The notes beneath the pieces were generated by a model, which saw nothing but the letters and a program-made list of their open reading frames with translations, ran no database searches and was not told the origin of the DNA. From contig CAYRBJ010000024.1 in assembly GCA_964422615.1 (NCBI GenBank), positions 1 to 27,551 of the forward strand: 27,551 nucleotides of DNA, written 5' to 3'. The translations under genes were made by a program, and so were the position numbers. Positions within the stretch are counted from its first letter, which is position 1. Each line of letters begins with the position of its first letter. Shown piece after piece: positions 7,266 through 16,740 of the stretch. This DNA is from DATLWN01 sp964422615. GTDB lineage: Bacteria; Pseudomonadota; Zetaproteobacteria; Mariprofundales; Mariprofundaceae.

Positions 7266-7893
7266 CAACTTGTCAGAGGGAATCACTCTCCGCCAGAAGG
7301 AGACGGGGATATTCCCGTGGACGCTGGTGGCTGCCACCGTTTGCTGGGCTGTGATCATCTGGATATGGGCTGCCCGGTTCACACAAGGGCCGATCGAAAA
7401 TGCTGCGCCGCTGACGGTTGATGCACGTATCGTCGAGTTGCCACCATCCCCTGTCCCGTCGCCTCCCGCCAGCATCCCTCGGCAGAAGACCCACATAAAG
7501 CCCATTGTGAAACACAAGAAGCCAGCACCCGTGCATAGGCCGCACCGCCGGCAGACCCCGGCGAAGCCGGTATCAAGTCCCACACGGTCACCCGCATCGG
7601 CAAATGCCAATCCTATGCATGACATCATGGGCGCCAGGGCTATCTACAATCCGCTGCCATCCATCCCAGATGATCTGCGCGGCCAGGCCATCAGCGAAGT
7701 GGCGGTGGCCCGCCTGCACATCCATACCGATGGCACGGTGACGGTGGAACTGATGCGGCCTACCCATAATCCGAGGATCAACAAGATCATTCTTGATACC
7801 CTGCGTACCTGGATGTTTTATCCAGCCATTAGCAAGGGCATGCCGGTGGAATCGGTGCAGGAGATAAAAATCGATGTCAGTGTTGGGGATTGA
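7258..7893 (+). CDS. tonB: TonB energy-transducing protein
   Basis: The 211-residue protein has a cytoplasmic start, one membrane helix (about 18-40), a long Pro/Lys/His-rich linker (about 60-115, rich in PSPVPSPP and KPAPVHRPHRR) and a C-terminal TonB domain (about 125-211, ending in strands around LRTWMFYPA and EIKIDVSVGD). The linker spans the periplasm, and the C-terminal domain contacts the TonB box of the receptor. The start ATG overlaps the exbD end by 8 bases without its own clear ribosome binding site, consistent with translational coupling. The YP motif in the last helix/strand region is typical of the family. It is probably dedicated to the receptor two genes upstream rather than being the cell's only TonB, but that is inference. 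Confidence 0.88.
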   Translation: MTSNLSEGITLRQKETGIFPWTLVAATVCWAVIIWIWAARFTQGPIENAAPLTVDARIVELPPSPVPSPPASIPRQKTHIKPIVKHKKPAPVHRPHRRQTPAKPVSSPTRSPASANANPMHDIMGARAIYNPLPSIPDDLRGQAISEVAVARLHIHTDGTVTVELMRPTHNPRINKIILDTLRTWMFYPAISKGMPVESVQEIKIDVSVGD

Positions 7894-7917
7894 ACTCGCC
7901 GAGTGTACCCAAGTGGC

Positions 7918-7926
7918 TGGTATAAT
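7918..7926 (+). promoter_or_regulatory. Extended -10 promoter motif with no gene downstream
   Basis: TGGTATAAT fits the extended -10 consensus (TGnTATAAT) exactly, 25 bases after the tonB stop codon. No good -35 hexamer lies 16-18 bases upstream; extended -10 promoters can work without one. On this strand only the repeat copy and the antisense of tRNA-Arg lie downstream, so any product would be a small or antisense RNA. Confidence 0.35.
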
Positions 7927-8021
7927 AGCTGCCGGCACAACTGATCGCCCACCTATCACCACAGACTCTTCTCACCAATAATCGGTGTCTGTTTATCTCA
8001 CACGTTGTGGGTCAATGCGCG

Positions 8022-8157
8022 TGGGCACAAATCGCCGGATTCATGACCAATTGGTCACCAAAATCCGGTGATCAGAAACGGACTGCGCTAACCAGTTTAT
8101 ATTCAATAAAATGGCGCGCGGTAGAGGATTCGAACCTCTGGCCTCAGCCTTCGGAGG
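8022..8157. repeat. Direct repeat, right copy (partner 3029-3163)
   Basis: This copy runs from 90 bases beyond the tRNA-Arg 3' end to the 5' edge of the tRNA anticodon loop. It matches 3029-3163 closely (nine mismatches, one gap). It contains the intact nested palindrome that is degraded in the left copy, and it joins the complete tRNA gene, so it is likely the functional parent or the reconstituted junction. Confidence 0.9.
8031..8072. repeat. Nested palindrome beside tRNA-Arg, possible terminator or recombination site
   Basis: The centre, TGACCAATTGGTCA (8044-8057), is a perfect 14-bp palindrome. It is flanked by 10-bp inverted arms, ATCGCCGGAT (8031-8040) and ATCCGGTGAT (8063-8072), which pair except for one G-T. 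On the minus strand it lies 40 bases after the tRNA 3' end and is followed by GATTTG, so it may terminate the tRNA transcript. Its symmetry would also suit a protein-binding or recombinase site. Confidence 0.6.
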
Positions 8158-8188
8158 GCTGCGCTCTATCCAGCTGAGCTAACCGCGC
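8112..8188 (-). tRNA. tRNA-Arg, anticodon CCG
   Basis: The 77-nt cloverleaf folds completely: acceptor stem GCGCGGT with ACCGCGC, D arm closed by GCTC/GAGC, anticodon stem CAGCC/GGCTG with loop CTCCGAA (anticodon CCG, reading CGG), T stem AGAGG/CCTCT with loop TTCGAAT, discriminator G and an encoded CCA end. It lies 40 bases downstream of the smc stop codon on the same strand. Its 3' part is duplicated at 3118-3163. Confidence 0.97.
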
Positions 8189-8228
8189 GTTGGCGCGCAT
8201 CATAGAGCCCCGGGCTGGGGCAGGCAAA

Positions 8229-11200
8229 TCAGGCGGCTTGCTCATGCGCATCCATCTCGACGCCGACGATGCGGGATACGCCCGGCTCTGGCATGGAGAC
8301 GCCGATCATGCGATCGGCCAGCTGCATTGTGATCTTGTTGTGGGTGATGGCCAGAAACTGCACGTCTGCGGTCAACTCCCGCACCATCTCGCCGAAACGG
8401 CCGACATTGGCATCGTCCATCGGTGCATCGACCTCGTCGAGAATGCAGAAAGGTGCCGGCTTGATGCGGAAGATCGAGAATACCAGCGCCACGGCGGTCA
8501 GCGCCTTCTCGCCACCGGAGAGCAGCCCGACATCCTGCAGGCGCTTGCCCGGTGGTTGGGCGATGACCTCGACACCGGCGGTCAGCACGTCGTCCGAATC
8601 CAGGCGCAACTCGGCACGGCCGCCACCGAACAGGCGCGGAAAGGTCTGCTGGAACAGGGCATTGGTCTGTTCGAACACCTCGCGGAAACGCTGGCGCGTG
8701 GTGCGATCGATGCGGGTGATGGTTTCGCTCAGCGTTTCCAGGCTCGCCTCGAGATCCTTCGCCTGATCGGAAAGAAAGCGCTCGCGTTCCGATGCCTGCT
8801 CGTACTCCTCGATGGCCAACAGGTTGACCGGACCGAAGCGCTCGAGACGTTCCTCCATATCGCGGGCCTGGCGTAATACGGATTCCGCATCGGGGGCCTC
8901 ATCCATGGCATCCAGGCGTTGCAGAAGTTCTGTGGCCGGCATGTGGCAGCGCTGTCCGATCTCATCGACCAGATCCTGCAGGCGTGCCTCATCCGCAGCG
9001 ATGCGGACCTCCATCTCCTGGCGCCGTGTGGCGCCCTCTTGCAGGCGCTGCCGGGCCCGACGCTCGGCCTGTTCCTGTTCGTGCGCCGACTGTTGCAGGG
9101 CGTGGCCCTGCTGGCGCAACTCGCTCAGTTCGCGGTGCATGCCATCGACATGGGCGGCGGCCTCGGACAGTCGACGGTCCAGATCGGCATGCTGTTCGCT
9201 TTGCGCCAGTTCCTCTTCGGTGCGGAGCTTGCGCTCGCTGTCCTCCTCGCTTTGCCGGCGCAGGCGGGCCTGCTCAGACTGCAGACGCGCCTGCTCGCGC
9301 AGCAGCGTTTGGCGCGCCTGGGTGAACAGCGCCATGGACTGCTCGGCTGCGGCCACATCCTCACGAATCTGCCCCATCGCCTGCTCGGCCTGTTTCATCG
9401 TTTCGCTCTGGCGGTCCAGGGTCTCCCGGGCGGTATCCAGTTCGCTCCGGTCCAGCGCGGTCTGGCCGGCCAGCTGTTCATGCCAGTGGGCGAGCTCCCC
9501 TTCCAATTCCTGCTGCTCCTGCTGTAGCCGGGACAGCCGCTCGCGGACGGTGTCGGCTTCGGCCTGCAGGCGCTGGGCGGCTGCCTGTCGGTCATGCAGC
9601 GCGCTTTGGGCCTCGGTCGTTTGCAGATGGCATCGCTGCCAGGCCAGTTGCTGATCCGTCAGCGACTGTTCGGTTGTCTCGAAATGCGATTTGGCTGTCT
9701 CCAGGGCGGCCTGTTCAGATTGCAGCCTCGCCTCCGCTTCGTCCAACTGGCGCTTCAGGGACAGGCGCCGCGCCGTCTGGTTGCCGGCCGGAGGAATCAA
9801 CCAGCCGTCCGGTTCCCGGCGCCAGCCGTCGCGGCTGACGGCACACCGCCCCTCGGGGACCCGAGCCAGGATATCCTCGACCAGGGTGACACCGGAGAAC
9901 AGCCCGTACAGCGGATGATCGGCAGCCAGATGCAGGACGTCGGCCAGATTGTTGGGAGCGGTTTGCGGGGTACCTGCCATGTCGGTATAGAGGGCAACCG
10001 GTGCGTCGGCGGCCCGATGCAGTGCTTCCCGCCAGGCGGAGAGATCGGCGGTTCCCGGCATGCGTGCATCGGCGACCCGGCCGCGCAGCGCCGCCGCCAC
10101 GGCCAGTTCCAGCCCTTCCGGAACCTGCAGGTTTTCATCGACCCATAGCCCGCCCCGGGAACGGATCAGTTCGCGCAGCGATTCGGGTACTTCCTGGCCG
10201 GATAGCTGTGCCCGCAGTTCGTGGATAGTGCCGGACAGCTCGCGCGCCCTGGACTCATGTTCATTCAGGGCCGCAGAGGCCGCCTCGCGTTCACCGCGAT
10301 TGCGCTGCAGTGCCTGCTCGGCCTGCTGCAGTGCCTGCTCGGCCTGCTGCAGGCGCTCCGCATAGGCATCGATGGCGGCCTTCGCTTGGGTATGCTCCTT
10401 ATCGACCTGTTGCTGCTGTTCCAGGGTCCGGTCGAGCTGTTCTTTCAGATGCTGCTGGCGTTCCTGCAGACGGGCGACGGTGGCCTGGGTCTGCTGCAGG
10501 CGCTGTCCGGCATCCTCGAAGGCATGGCGGATGCGCTCATAATCGGATAGCAGCGCATCGCGCTGCCGGCTCTGTTCGTCGTAATGACCGCGGGCGGTTT
10601 CCAGTGCCTGGCGAGCTTCGGCAAGATGCGCCTTGAGCGCCGCATCGTCCTGTTCGGCCAGTTGGCCCGCCAGCTCATTTTCCTCCCGCCCGAGCTGCGC
10701 CAGCCTTTCTTGAGCCTCGGCGATGCGTTGTTCCAGCATGCCCTTGCGTTCGGCCAGCAGTCGCCGTTCTCCGGCCAGACGCTCCAGCTCCTGCTGCCAG
10801 CGGGCGCGCTCCTGTTCGGCCTGACGCAACCGGTCCTGCAGGTCCTGCACGCCTTCCTCGTGGTGGATCATGCCTTGGCGCGCATCGGTCAGGACGCGTT
10901 CGATCTGGGCGTGGTCGCTGGCCAGTCCTGCCTCGGCGGTGCGGGCTTCATCCAGTTCACGGCGGATTCCGGCCAGCTGGGCCTCTCCCTGGCGGTAACG
11001 GATGGCGAAGCTGATGGCTTGCAGATCCTTGAATTCGTCCTGCATCTTCTTGAAACGTTCGGCACGCGAAGCCTGCTGCTTAAGGCTGCGGCACTGCGTG
11101 GCCACCTCCTCCAGAAGATCGGTGACGCGTTCAAGATTCTGCCGCGTATCCTGCATCTTGCGTTCGGCCTCGCGCCGCCGATGGCGGTATTTGACGACGC

Positions 11201-11705
11201 CGGCCGCCTCCTCCAGAAGCTCGCGCCGCTCCTCAGCCTTGGCGGTGATCATGCGTGCGATGGCACCCTGCTCGATAATGGCGTAGGCACGGGTGGAAAT
11301 GCCGGTGTCGAGGAACAGGTCGATGACGTCCTTCAGGCGTACCATCTTACCGTTGATGAAGGCATCCGATCCGGATTCGCGGTGCATGCGCCGACGGATA
11401 CGGATCTCGTCCATCTCATGGTAAGGCGGTGGCAATTGCCCGGGTTTGACGGCAAACGTCAGTTCGACGTCGCACATGGCCACAGGCGCGCGGGAATCGG
11501 AGCCCTGAAAGATCAGGTCGTCCATGACGCCGCCACGCAGCTGCTTGGCCGAATGCTCGCCAAGCACCCAGCGCAGGGCATCGACGATGTTGGATTTGCC
11601 GGAACCGTTCGGGCCGACGATGGAGGTGATACCTTCGCCAAGCTCGATCTTCGTCGGGTCAACGAAGGACTTGAAGCCGGCCAGCTCGATGCGTTTCAGC
11701 CTCAT
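8229..11705 (-). CDS. smc: Chromosome segregation protein SMC
   Basis: The 1158-residue ATPase compacts and helps segregate the chromosome as the core of the SMC-ScpAB condensin. The N-terminal head has Walker A GPNGSGKS (31-38). Two long coiled coils rich in Glu, Gln, Arg and Ala (about 170-490 and 660-980) flank a hinge domain (about 505-645). The C-terminal head carries the ABC signature LSGGEKALTA (1062-1071) and Walker B CILDEVDAP (1087-1095). The length is normal for the family. It lies 33 bases after glyS on the same strand, with tRNA-Arg 40 bases downstream. Its presence instead of MukB separates this organism from the enterobacteria. Very long open frames antisense to the coiled coils are composition shadows. 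Confidence 0.97.
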   Translation of the reverse strand: MRLKRIELAGFKSFVDPTKIELGEGITSIVGPNGSGKSNIVDALRWVLGEHSAKQLRGGVMDDLIFQGSDSRAPVAMCDVELTFAVKPGQLPPPYHEMDEIRIRRRMHRESGSDAFINGKMVRLKDVIDLFLDTGISTRAYAIIEQGAIARMITAKAEERRELLEEAAGVVKYRHRRREAERKMQDTRQNLERVTDLLEEVATQCRSLKQQASRAERFKKMQDEFKDLQAISFAIRYRQGEAQLAGIRRELDEARTAEAGLASDHAQIERVLTDARQGMIHHEEGVQDLQDRLRQAEQERARWQQELERLAGERRLLAERKGMLEQRIAEAQERLAQLGREENELAGQLAEQDDAALKAHLAEARQALETARGHYDEQSRQRDALLSDYERIRHAFEDAGQRLQQTQATVARLQERQQHLKEQLDRTLEQQQQVDKEHTQAKAAIDAYAERLQQAEQALQQAEQALQRNRGEREAASAALNEHESRARELSGTIHELRAQLSGQEVPESLRELIRSRGGLWVDENLQVPEGLELAVAAALRGRVADARMPGTADLSAWREALHRAADAPVALYTDMAGTPQTAPNNLADVLHLAADHPLYGLFSGVTLVEDILARVPEGRCAVSRDGWRREPDGWLIPPAGNQTARRLSLKRQLDEAEARLQSEQAALETAKSHFETTEQSLTDQQLAWQRCHLQTTEAQSALHDRQAAAQRLQAEADTVRERLSRLQQEQQELEGELAHWHEQLAGQTALDRSELDTARETLDRQSETMKQAEQAMGQIREDVAAAEQSMALFTQARQTLLREQARLQSEQARLRRQSEEDSERKLRTEEELAQSEQHADLDRRLSEAAAHVDGMHRELSELRQQGHALQQSAHEQEQAERRARQRLQEGATRRQEMEVRIAADEARLQDLVDEIGQRCHMPATELLQRLDAMDEAPDAESVLRQARDMEERLERFGPVNLLAIEEYEQASERERFLSDQAKDLEASLETLSETITRIDRTTRQRFREVFEQTNALFQQTFPRLFGGGRAELRLDSDDVLTAGVEVIAQPPGKRLQDVGLLSGGEKALTAVALVFSIFRIKPAPFCILDEVDAPMDDANVGRFGEMVRELTADVQFLAITHNKITMQLADRMIGVSMPEPGVSRIVGVEMDAHEQAA

Positions 11706-11738
11706 GCGGCGATCGCCATCGGGGCGGACAAGGTTGAT

Positions 11739-13826
11739 TCAGCCAAGGCGGGAGATATCCGCCAGTACCAGGAACAGGGCGCGCAGGCGGGTCAGCAGGG
11801 CCAGGCGGTTCTCACGCACCGTTTCATCCTCGCACATCACCATCACGTCGTCGAAAAACTGATCCACCGGTTGGCGCAGGGTGGCCAGCACATCCAGGGT
11901 CCGTGCGGGATCGGCGGGCTCGATGGCATTTTCAGCCTTCACCAAGGCGGCGTACAGGTGTTTTTCCGCTTCCAGTTCGAACAGATGCGCCTTGACGTTG
12001 CGTTCGCCGGCTTCCACCTGTTTCAGGATATTGGCGATGCGCTTGTTGGCGGCGGCGACGGCCTGGCCGGTCTCCGAATCGGCAAAGCCGGTCAGCAGTC
12101 GTGCCACCTCGATCAACTGGTGCAGTGGCCGTTTGATGCTGGACATCAGGGCTGCCTCGATGGCCGGGCGGGAGCAATCGAGTTCCGTCGCCAGGCCCAG
12201 CAGGCGCTCGATGATGAACAAATATACCTGTTTCTGCACATTGCCGGGGATGGAGGTGGTGATGCGCTGCTGGTTCCATTGCTTGGCCGATTGCTGCAGG
12301 AGCACGGGCAGGCCGACGGTGGTCGGATACGTGTCGTCGGCCAGCAGACGGATCAGCGTGATGGCAGCGCGGCGCAGGCCGAATGGATCGGCATTGGCGC
12401 TGGGGATGCGTCCGAGATGGAAATAACCCAGCAACTTGTCCAGGCGCTCGGCCACAGCGATGGCCCGCGCCTCGGCGTTGTCCGGCAGGGCATCGTCGGC
12501 ACCGGTCGGACGGTAGTGATCGGCGATGGCATTCTGCACGCCCAAGGGTTCGTCGTCCTTCGCGGCATAGATCGCGCCCATATAGCCTTGCAGCTCCGGG
12601 AATTCGGCCACGACGCCGGTGGTCAGATCGGATTTGCACAGATAAGCGGCGCGCTGGGCGGCCTGGGAATCGGCACCCAGTTGCTGGGCATTGTCGAGCA
12701 CGAAGCTGCGCAGGCGCATCACCTGATCGCCGATGGTGCCCAGGCCCTCCTGAAACACGGTCTGGTTCAGTTGCTCCACTCGCGCTTCCAGCGATTGTCC
12801 CGGGTCACGGTCGAAATAGAAGGCGGCGTCCGACAGGCGGGCATTGACCACGCGGGCATTGCCGTCGGCCACCTGCGCCTCATCCTCGGAGGGGATGTTC
12901 GCCACGGCGAGAAAACGGTTTGAGATGCTGCCACTGGCCCGATCGTAGGTGATGAAGCAGCGCTGGTGCTGCTTGAGTACGATGCGGATCAGCTGCTCAG
13001 GCAGGCGCAGGTAATCCTCCTGGAACACACACAGCACCGGCACCGGCCACTCGGTGAGATCGGTAACCTCGTCCAATAGCCCGACATCGGCATGGATCTG
13101 CAGCCCGGCCTCGGCGGCGATATGCTCCATGCCCTCGGCGATCCGTTGCCGGCGTGTTTCATGGTTTGCCAGCACATGCTTGTGCTCCAGCCAGGCGAAG
13201 GGATCGCGTACGTTGAGCACGCCCTTGCCACCGAGGATGCGGTGGCCATAGCTGGTCTTGCTGCTTTGCACGCCCGCGAATGCGAACGGGATGACCTCGT
13301 TGCCGAGGCGGGCCACGATCCAGCGTACCGGACGGATAAAGGCATCGCTTCGTCCCTCGCCGTCCTGCCAGCGCATCTGCTTGGGAGCAGGAAGCTTCCT
13401 CAACAAGCCCGGCAGGGCCTCGGCCAGGATATCGGGCACCGGCCGGCCCGGGCGATGCACGACGGCCTTCAGGTAGCAGGCCTTGCCGTCGCCCTTGTCC
13501 GCCAGCGTGCAGTCGGCCAGCGCGATGCCGGCCTTCCTGGCAAAGCCCTCGGCGGCGGCCGTCGGCTGCCCATCGCGGTAGGCCGCGGTCTCGGGCGGTC
13601 CCCACAGCACCTCGTCGCGATCCGGCTGTTGCAGCGGACAATCCGTCCAATGCAGCAACAGCCGCCTAGGCGTGCAGCCCTTTTTCAGGGGGCCGACGTC
13701 GATATCGTGGGCGCGCAGTAGCGCCCCGAGCTCGGTGCGCAGGGCGGTCAGAAGGATACCGGAAACGCCGGCCGGCATCTCCTCGACGCCGATTTCGATC
13801 AGCAGCGGTTGGGAGGTTTTTTTCAT
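11739..13826 (-). CDS. glyS: Glycine-tRNA ligase beta subunit
   Basis: The 695-residue beta subunit of the bacterial alpha2beta2-type glycyl-tRNA synthetase binds and discriminates tRNA-Gly, while the alpha subunit forms glycyl-adenylate. The N-terminus (PLLIEIGVEEMPAG) and the inner GEGRSDAFIRPVRW region are typical; the C-terminal end contains the DALR-type anticodon-binding segment. The length is as expected (E. coli about 690). The ATG overlaps the glyQ stop as ATGA, indicating coupled translation of the two subunits in equal amounts. Acts in the cytoplasm. Confidence 0.97.
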   Translation of the reverse strand: MKKTSQPLLIEIGVEEMPAGVSGILLTALRTELGALLRAHDIDVGPLKKGCTPRRLLLHWTDCPLQQPDRDEVLWGPPETAAYRDGQPTAAAEGFARKAGIALADCTLADKGDGKACYLKAVVHRPGRPVPDILAEALPGLLRKLPAPKQMRWQDGEGRSDAFIRPVRWIVARLGNEVIPFAFAGVQSSKTSYGHRILGGKGVLNVRDPFAWLEHKHVLANHETRRQRIAEGMEHIAAEAGLQIHADVGLLDEVTDLTEWPVPVLCVFQEDYLRLPEQLIRIVLKQHQRCFITYDRASGSISNRFLAVANIPSEDEAQVADGNARVVNARLSDAAFYFDRDPGQSLEARVEQLNQTVFQEGLGTIGDQVMRLRSFVLDNAQQLGADSQAAQRAAYLCKSDLTTGVVAEFPELQGYMGAIYAAKDDEPLGVQNAIADHYRPTGADDALPDNAEARAIAVAERLDKLLGYFHLGRIPSANADPFGLRRAAITLIRLLADDTYPTTVGLPVLLQQSAKQWNQQRITTSIPGNVQKQVYLFIIERLLGLATELDCSRPAIEAALMSSIKRPLHQLIEVARLLTGFADSETGQAVAAANKRIANILKQVEAGERNVKAHLFELEAEKHLYAALVKAENAIEPADPARTLDVLATLRQPVDQFFDDVMVMCEDETVRENRLALLTRLRALFLVLADISRLG

Positions 13827-14680
13827 GACGCTACCCCCACATAGGCCTGGGCCACGGTGCGGGCGAGGCCGCGCACGCGGCCGATGAAGCGGGCGCGCTC
13901 GGCCACGGAGATCGCTCCCCTGGCATCGAGTAGGTTGAAGGCATGGCTGGCCTTCATGACCTCCTCATAGGCCGGCAGCACCAGTTGACATGCCGTCAGC
14001 CGCTTGCATTCGATCTCGGCGCGGTCGAACTGGGTGTGCAGCCATTTGCTATCGGCTTCATCGAAGTTGTAGGCGGAGAATTCGACCTCGTTGCGATGGA
14101 AAACCTCGCCGTACGTGACCTTGTTGCCGTCCGGTGCCTCGACCCAGGTCAGGTCGAAGACATTCTCCACGCCCTGCAGATACATGGCCAGCCGCTCCAG
14201 GCCGTAGGTGATTTCCCCGGGCGTGCGCGAGAGTTCGACGCCGCCCACCTGCTGAAAATAGGTGAACTGGGTGATTTCCATGCCGTTCAGCCATACCTCC
14301 CAGCCCAGGCCCCAGGCGCCGAGGGTGGGGGATTCCCAGTCGTCCTCGACGAAGCGGATGTCATGGATCTTGGTATCGATGCCGATGCGCTTCAGCGAGG
14401 CCAGATACAGATCGATGATGTTGGCGGGGGCCGGTTTCAGGATCACCTGGAATTGGTAATAGTGCTGCAGGCGGTTCGGATTCTCCCCGTAGCGGCCGTC
14501 GGTCGGGCGGCGGCAGGGCTGCACGTAGGCGGTGCGCCAGTCATGGTCGTCCAGCACACGCAGGAAGGTGGCCGGGTGGAAGGTGCCCGCGCCCATGGCG
14601 CAGTCATACGGCTGTTGCACCACACATCCCTGCTCGGCCCAGAAGCGCTGCAGGGTCAGGATCAGTTCTTGGAATGTCAC
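13823..14680 (-). CDS. glyQ: Glycine-tRNA ligase alpha subunit
   Basis: The 285-residue alpha subunit carries the class II aminoacylation site that activates glycine with ATP. The N-terminus TFQELILTLQRFWAEQGC is almost invariant in the family, as are GAGTFHPATFLRVL and the GWEVWLNGMEITQFTYFQQ region. The start is GTG at 14680, with GGGGAGT about 11 bases upstream; no other start fits the conserved N-terminus. It is the first gene of a glyQ-glyS-smc-tRNA-Arg run. The region upstream is shared with the divergent gene at 14856. Confidence 0.97.
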   Translation of the reverse strand: MTFQELILTLQRFWAEQGCVVQQPYDCAMGAGTFHPATFLRVLDDHDWRTAYVQPCRRPTDGRYGENPNRLQHYYQFQVILKPAPANIIDLYLASLKRIGIDTKIHDIRFVEDDWESPTLGAWGLGWEVWLNGMEITQFTYFQQVGGVELSRTPGEITYGLERLAMYLQGVENVFDLTWVEAPDGNKVTYGEVFHRNEVEFSAYNFDEADSKWLHTQFDRAEIECKRLTACQLVLPAYEEVMKASHAFNLLDARGAISVAERARFIGRVRGLARTVAQAYVGVAS

Positions 14681-14743
14681 GCGCGTGTTACTCCCCGACG
14701 ATAGGCTCGCCGTAGCCTAGCGTTACCCTGCATGCCCTGCCAG

Positions 14744-14773
14744 TTCAAACGGCAAGGGGAAATATGATATAAA
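14744..14773 (+). promoter_or_regulatory. Candidate promoter for the 14856 gene
   Basis: TTCAAA (14744-14749) and an extended -10 TGATATAAA (14765-14773) are 18 bases apart. Transcription would start near 14780, giving a leader of about 75 bases to the start codon at 14856. The leader contains a short inverted repeat ACCG...CGGT, but no known riboswitch was seen. Confidence 0.5.
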
Positions 14774-14855
14774 GCGATGCGGGGACGGGTGACCGCTATC
14801 ACGGTAGCTGAAAGTGGCGGTTTTACCGTCGGTCTCGGGAAAAGGAGATTGGTTT

Positions 14856-15342
14856 ATGGCAGTCGACTTCGCATGGATGGAACAGCGCATTCTGGGAAGA
14901 TGTCTCAGTGATCACGAAAAGGGACTGCTTGCCATCATGATCAGCGAGTTGCATCTGCCGGCCGGACAGGTGGTCTGCATCGATCAGGAACACGGGGGTG
15001 TTCTGTATCTGCTTCGCTCCGGCGAGGCAGAGTTGCTGCTGGAATGGGGGGATGAGCACCTGCGCGTGCCGAGGATCTGCGAAGGCGCCCAACTGGGAGA
15101 TCTAGCGTCCCTTCTGGATGAAATGGCCTGTGCCACCCTGATCGCCCGCCGGGATTGCCACGCCTACCGAATCCGTCGCCAGGCATTCGACGCCCTGCTT
15201 GCATGTCGCCAGCCGCTGGCCTGCGACATGGCCTATGGCGTGCTTTCCCATACCGCAGGCACCATCCGCGAGCTGCAGATGCGTCGCGCTGGGCATGGGG
15301 GGTTTGCCTCGGGGCTGGACGGCAATTATCCTTCCTTATTCG

Positions 15343-15371
<29 letters not shown>
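14856..15371 (+). CDS. Orphan cyclic-nucleotide-binding-fold protein without DNA-binding domain
   Basis: The start is ATG 14856, with AAAGGAGA about seven bases upstream; an earlier in-frame GTG lacks this site. The 171-residue protein is a single cNMP-binding beta-barrel (about 25-125; HLPAGQVVCID, then GGVLYLLRSGEAELLL). It has no helix-turn-helix after it, so it is not a Crp/Fnr regulator. The phosphate-binding cassette is altered: GDLASLLDEMACATLIA (81-97) has Asp for the usual Glu, and the Arg that contacts the phosphate is missing, so cAMP binding is doubtful. The C-terminal tail is polar. Its last 29 bases overlap the start of miaB. It may act as a small sensor or adaptor; its function is unknown. 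Confidence 0.75.
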
Positions 15372-16716
<1,345 letters not shown>

Positions 16717-16740
16717 CAATCTTTCATCTTGGATCACGGT

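Noticed and set aside
8207..8221. Hairpin GCCCC-GGGCT-GGGGC between smc and tRNA-Arg as a terminator
   Set aside because: Only a 5-bp stem with no T tract on the minus strand; smc and the tRNA may simply be read together or the tRNA may have its own promoter inside smc.
10584..12923. A 779-codon open frame on the plus strand antisense to smc and glyS
   Set aside because: It mirrors the codon pattern of the real minus-strand genes, has no recognisable domain and no ribosome binding site. smc and glyS are unmistakable.
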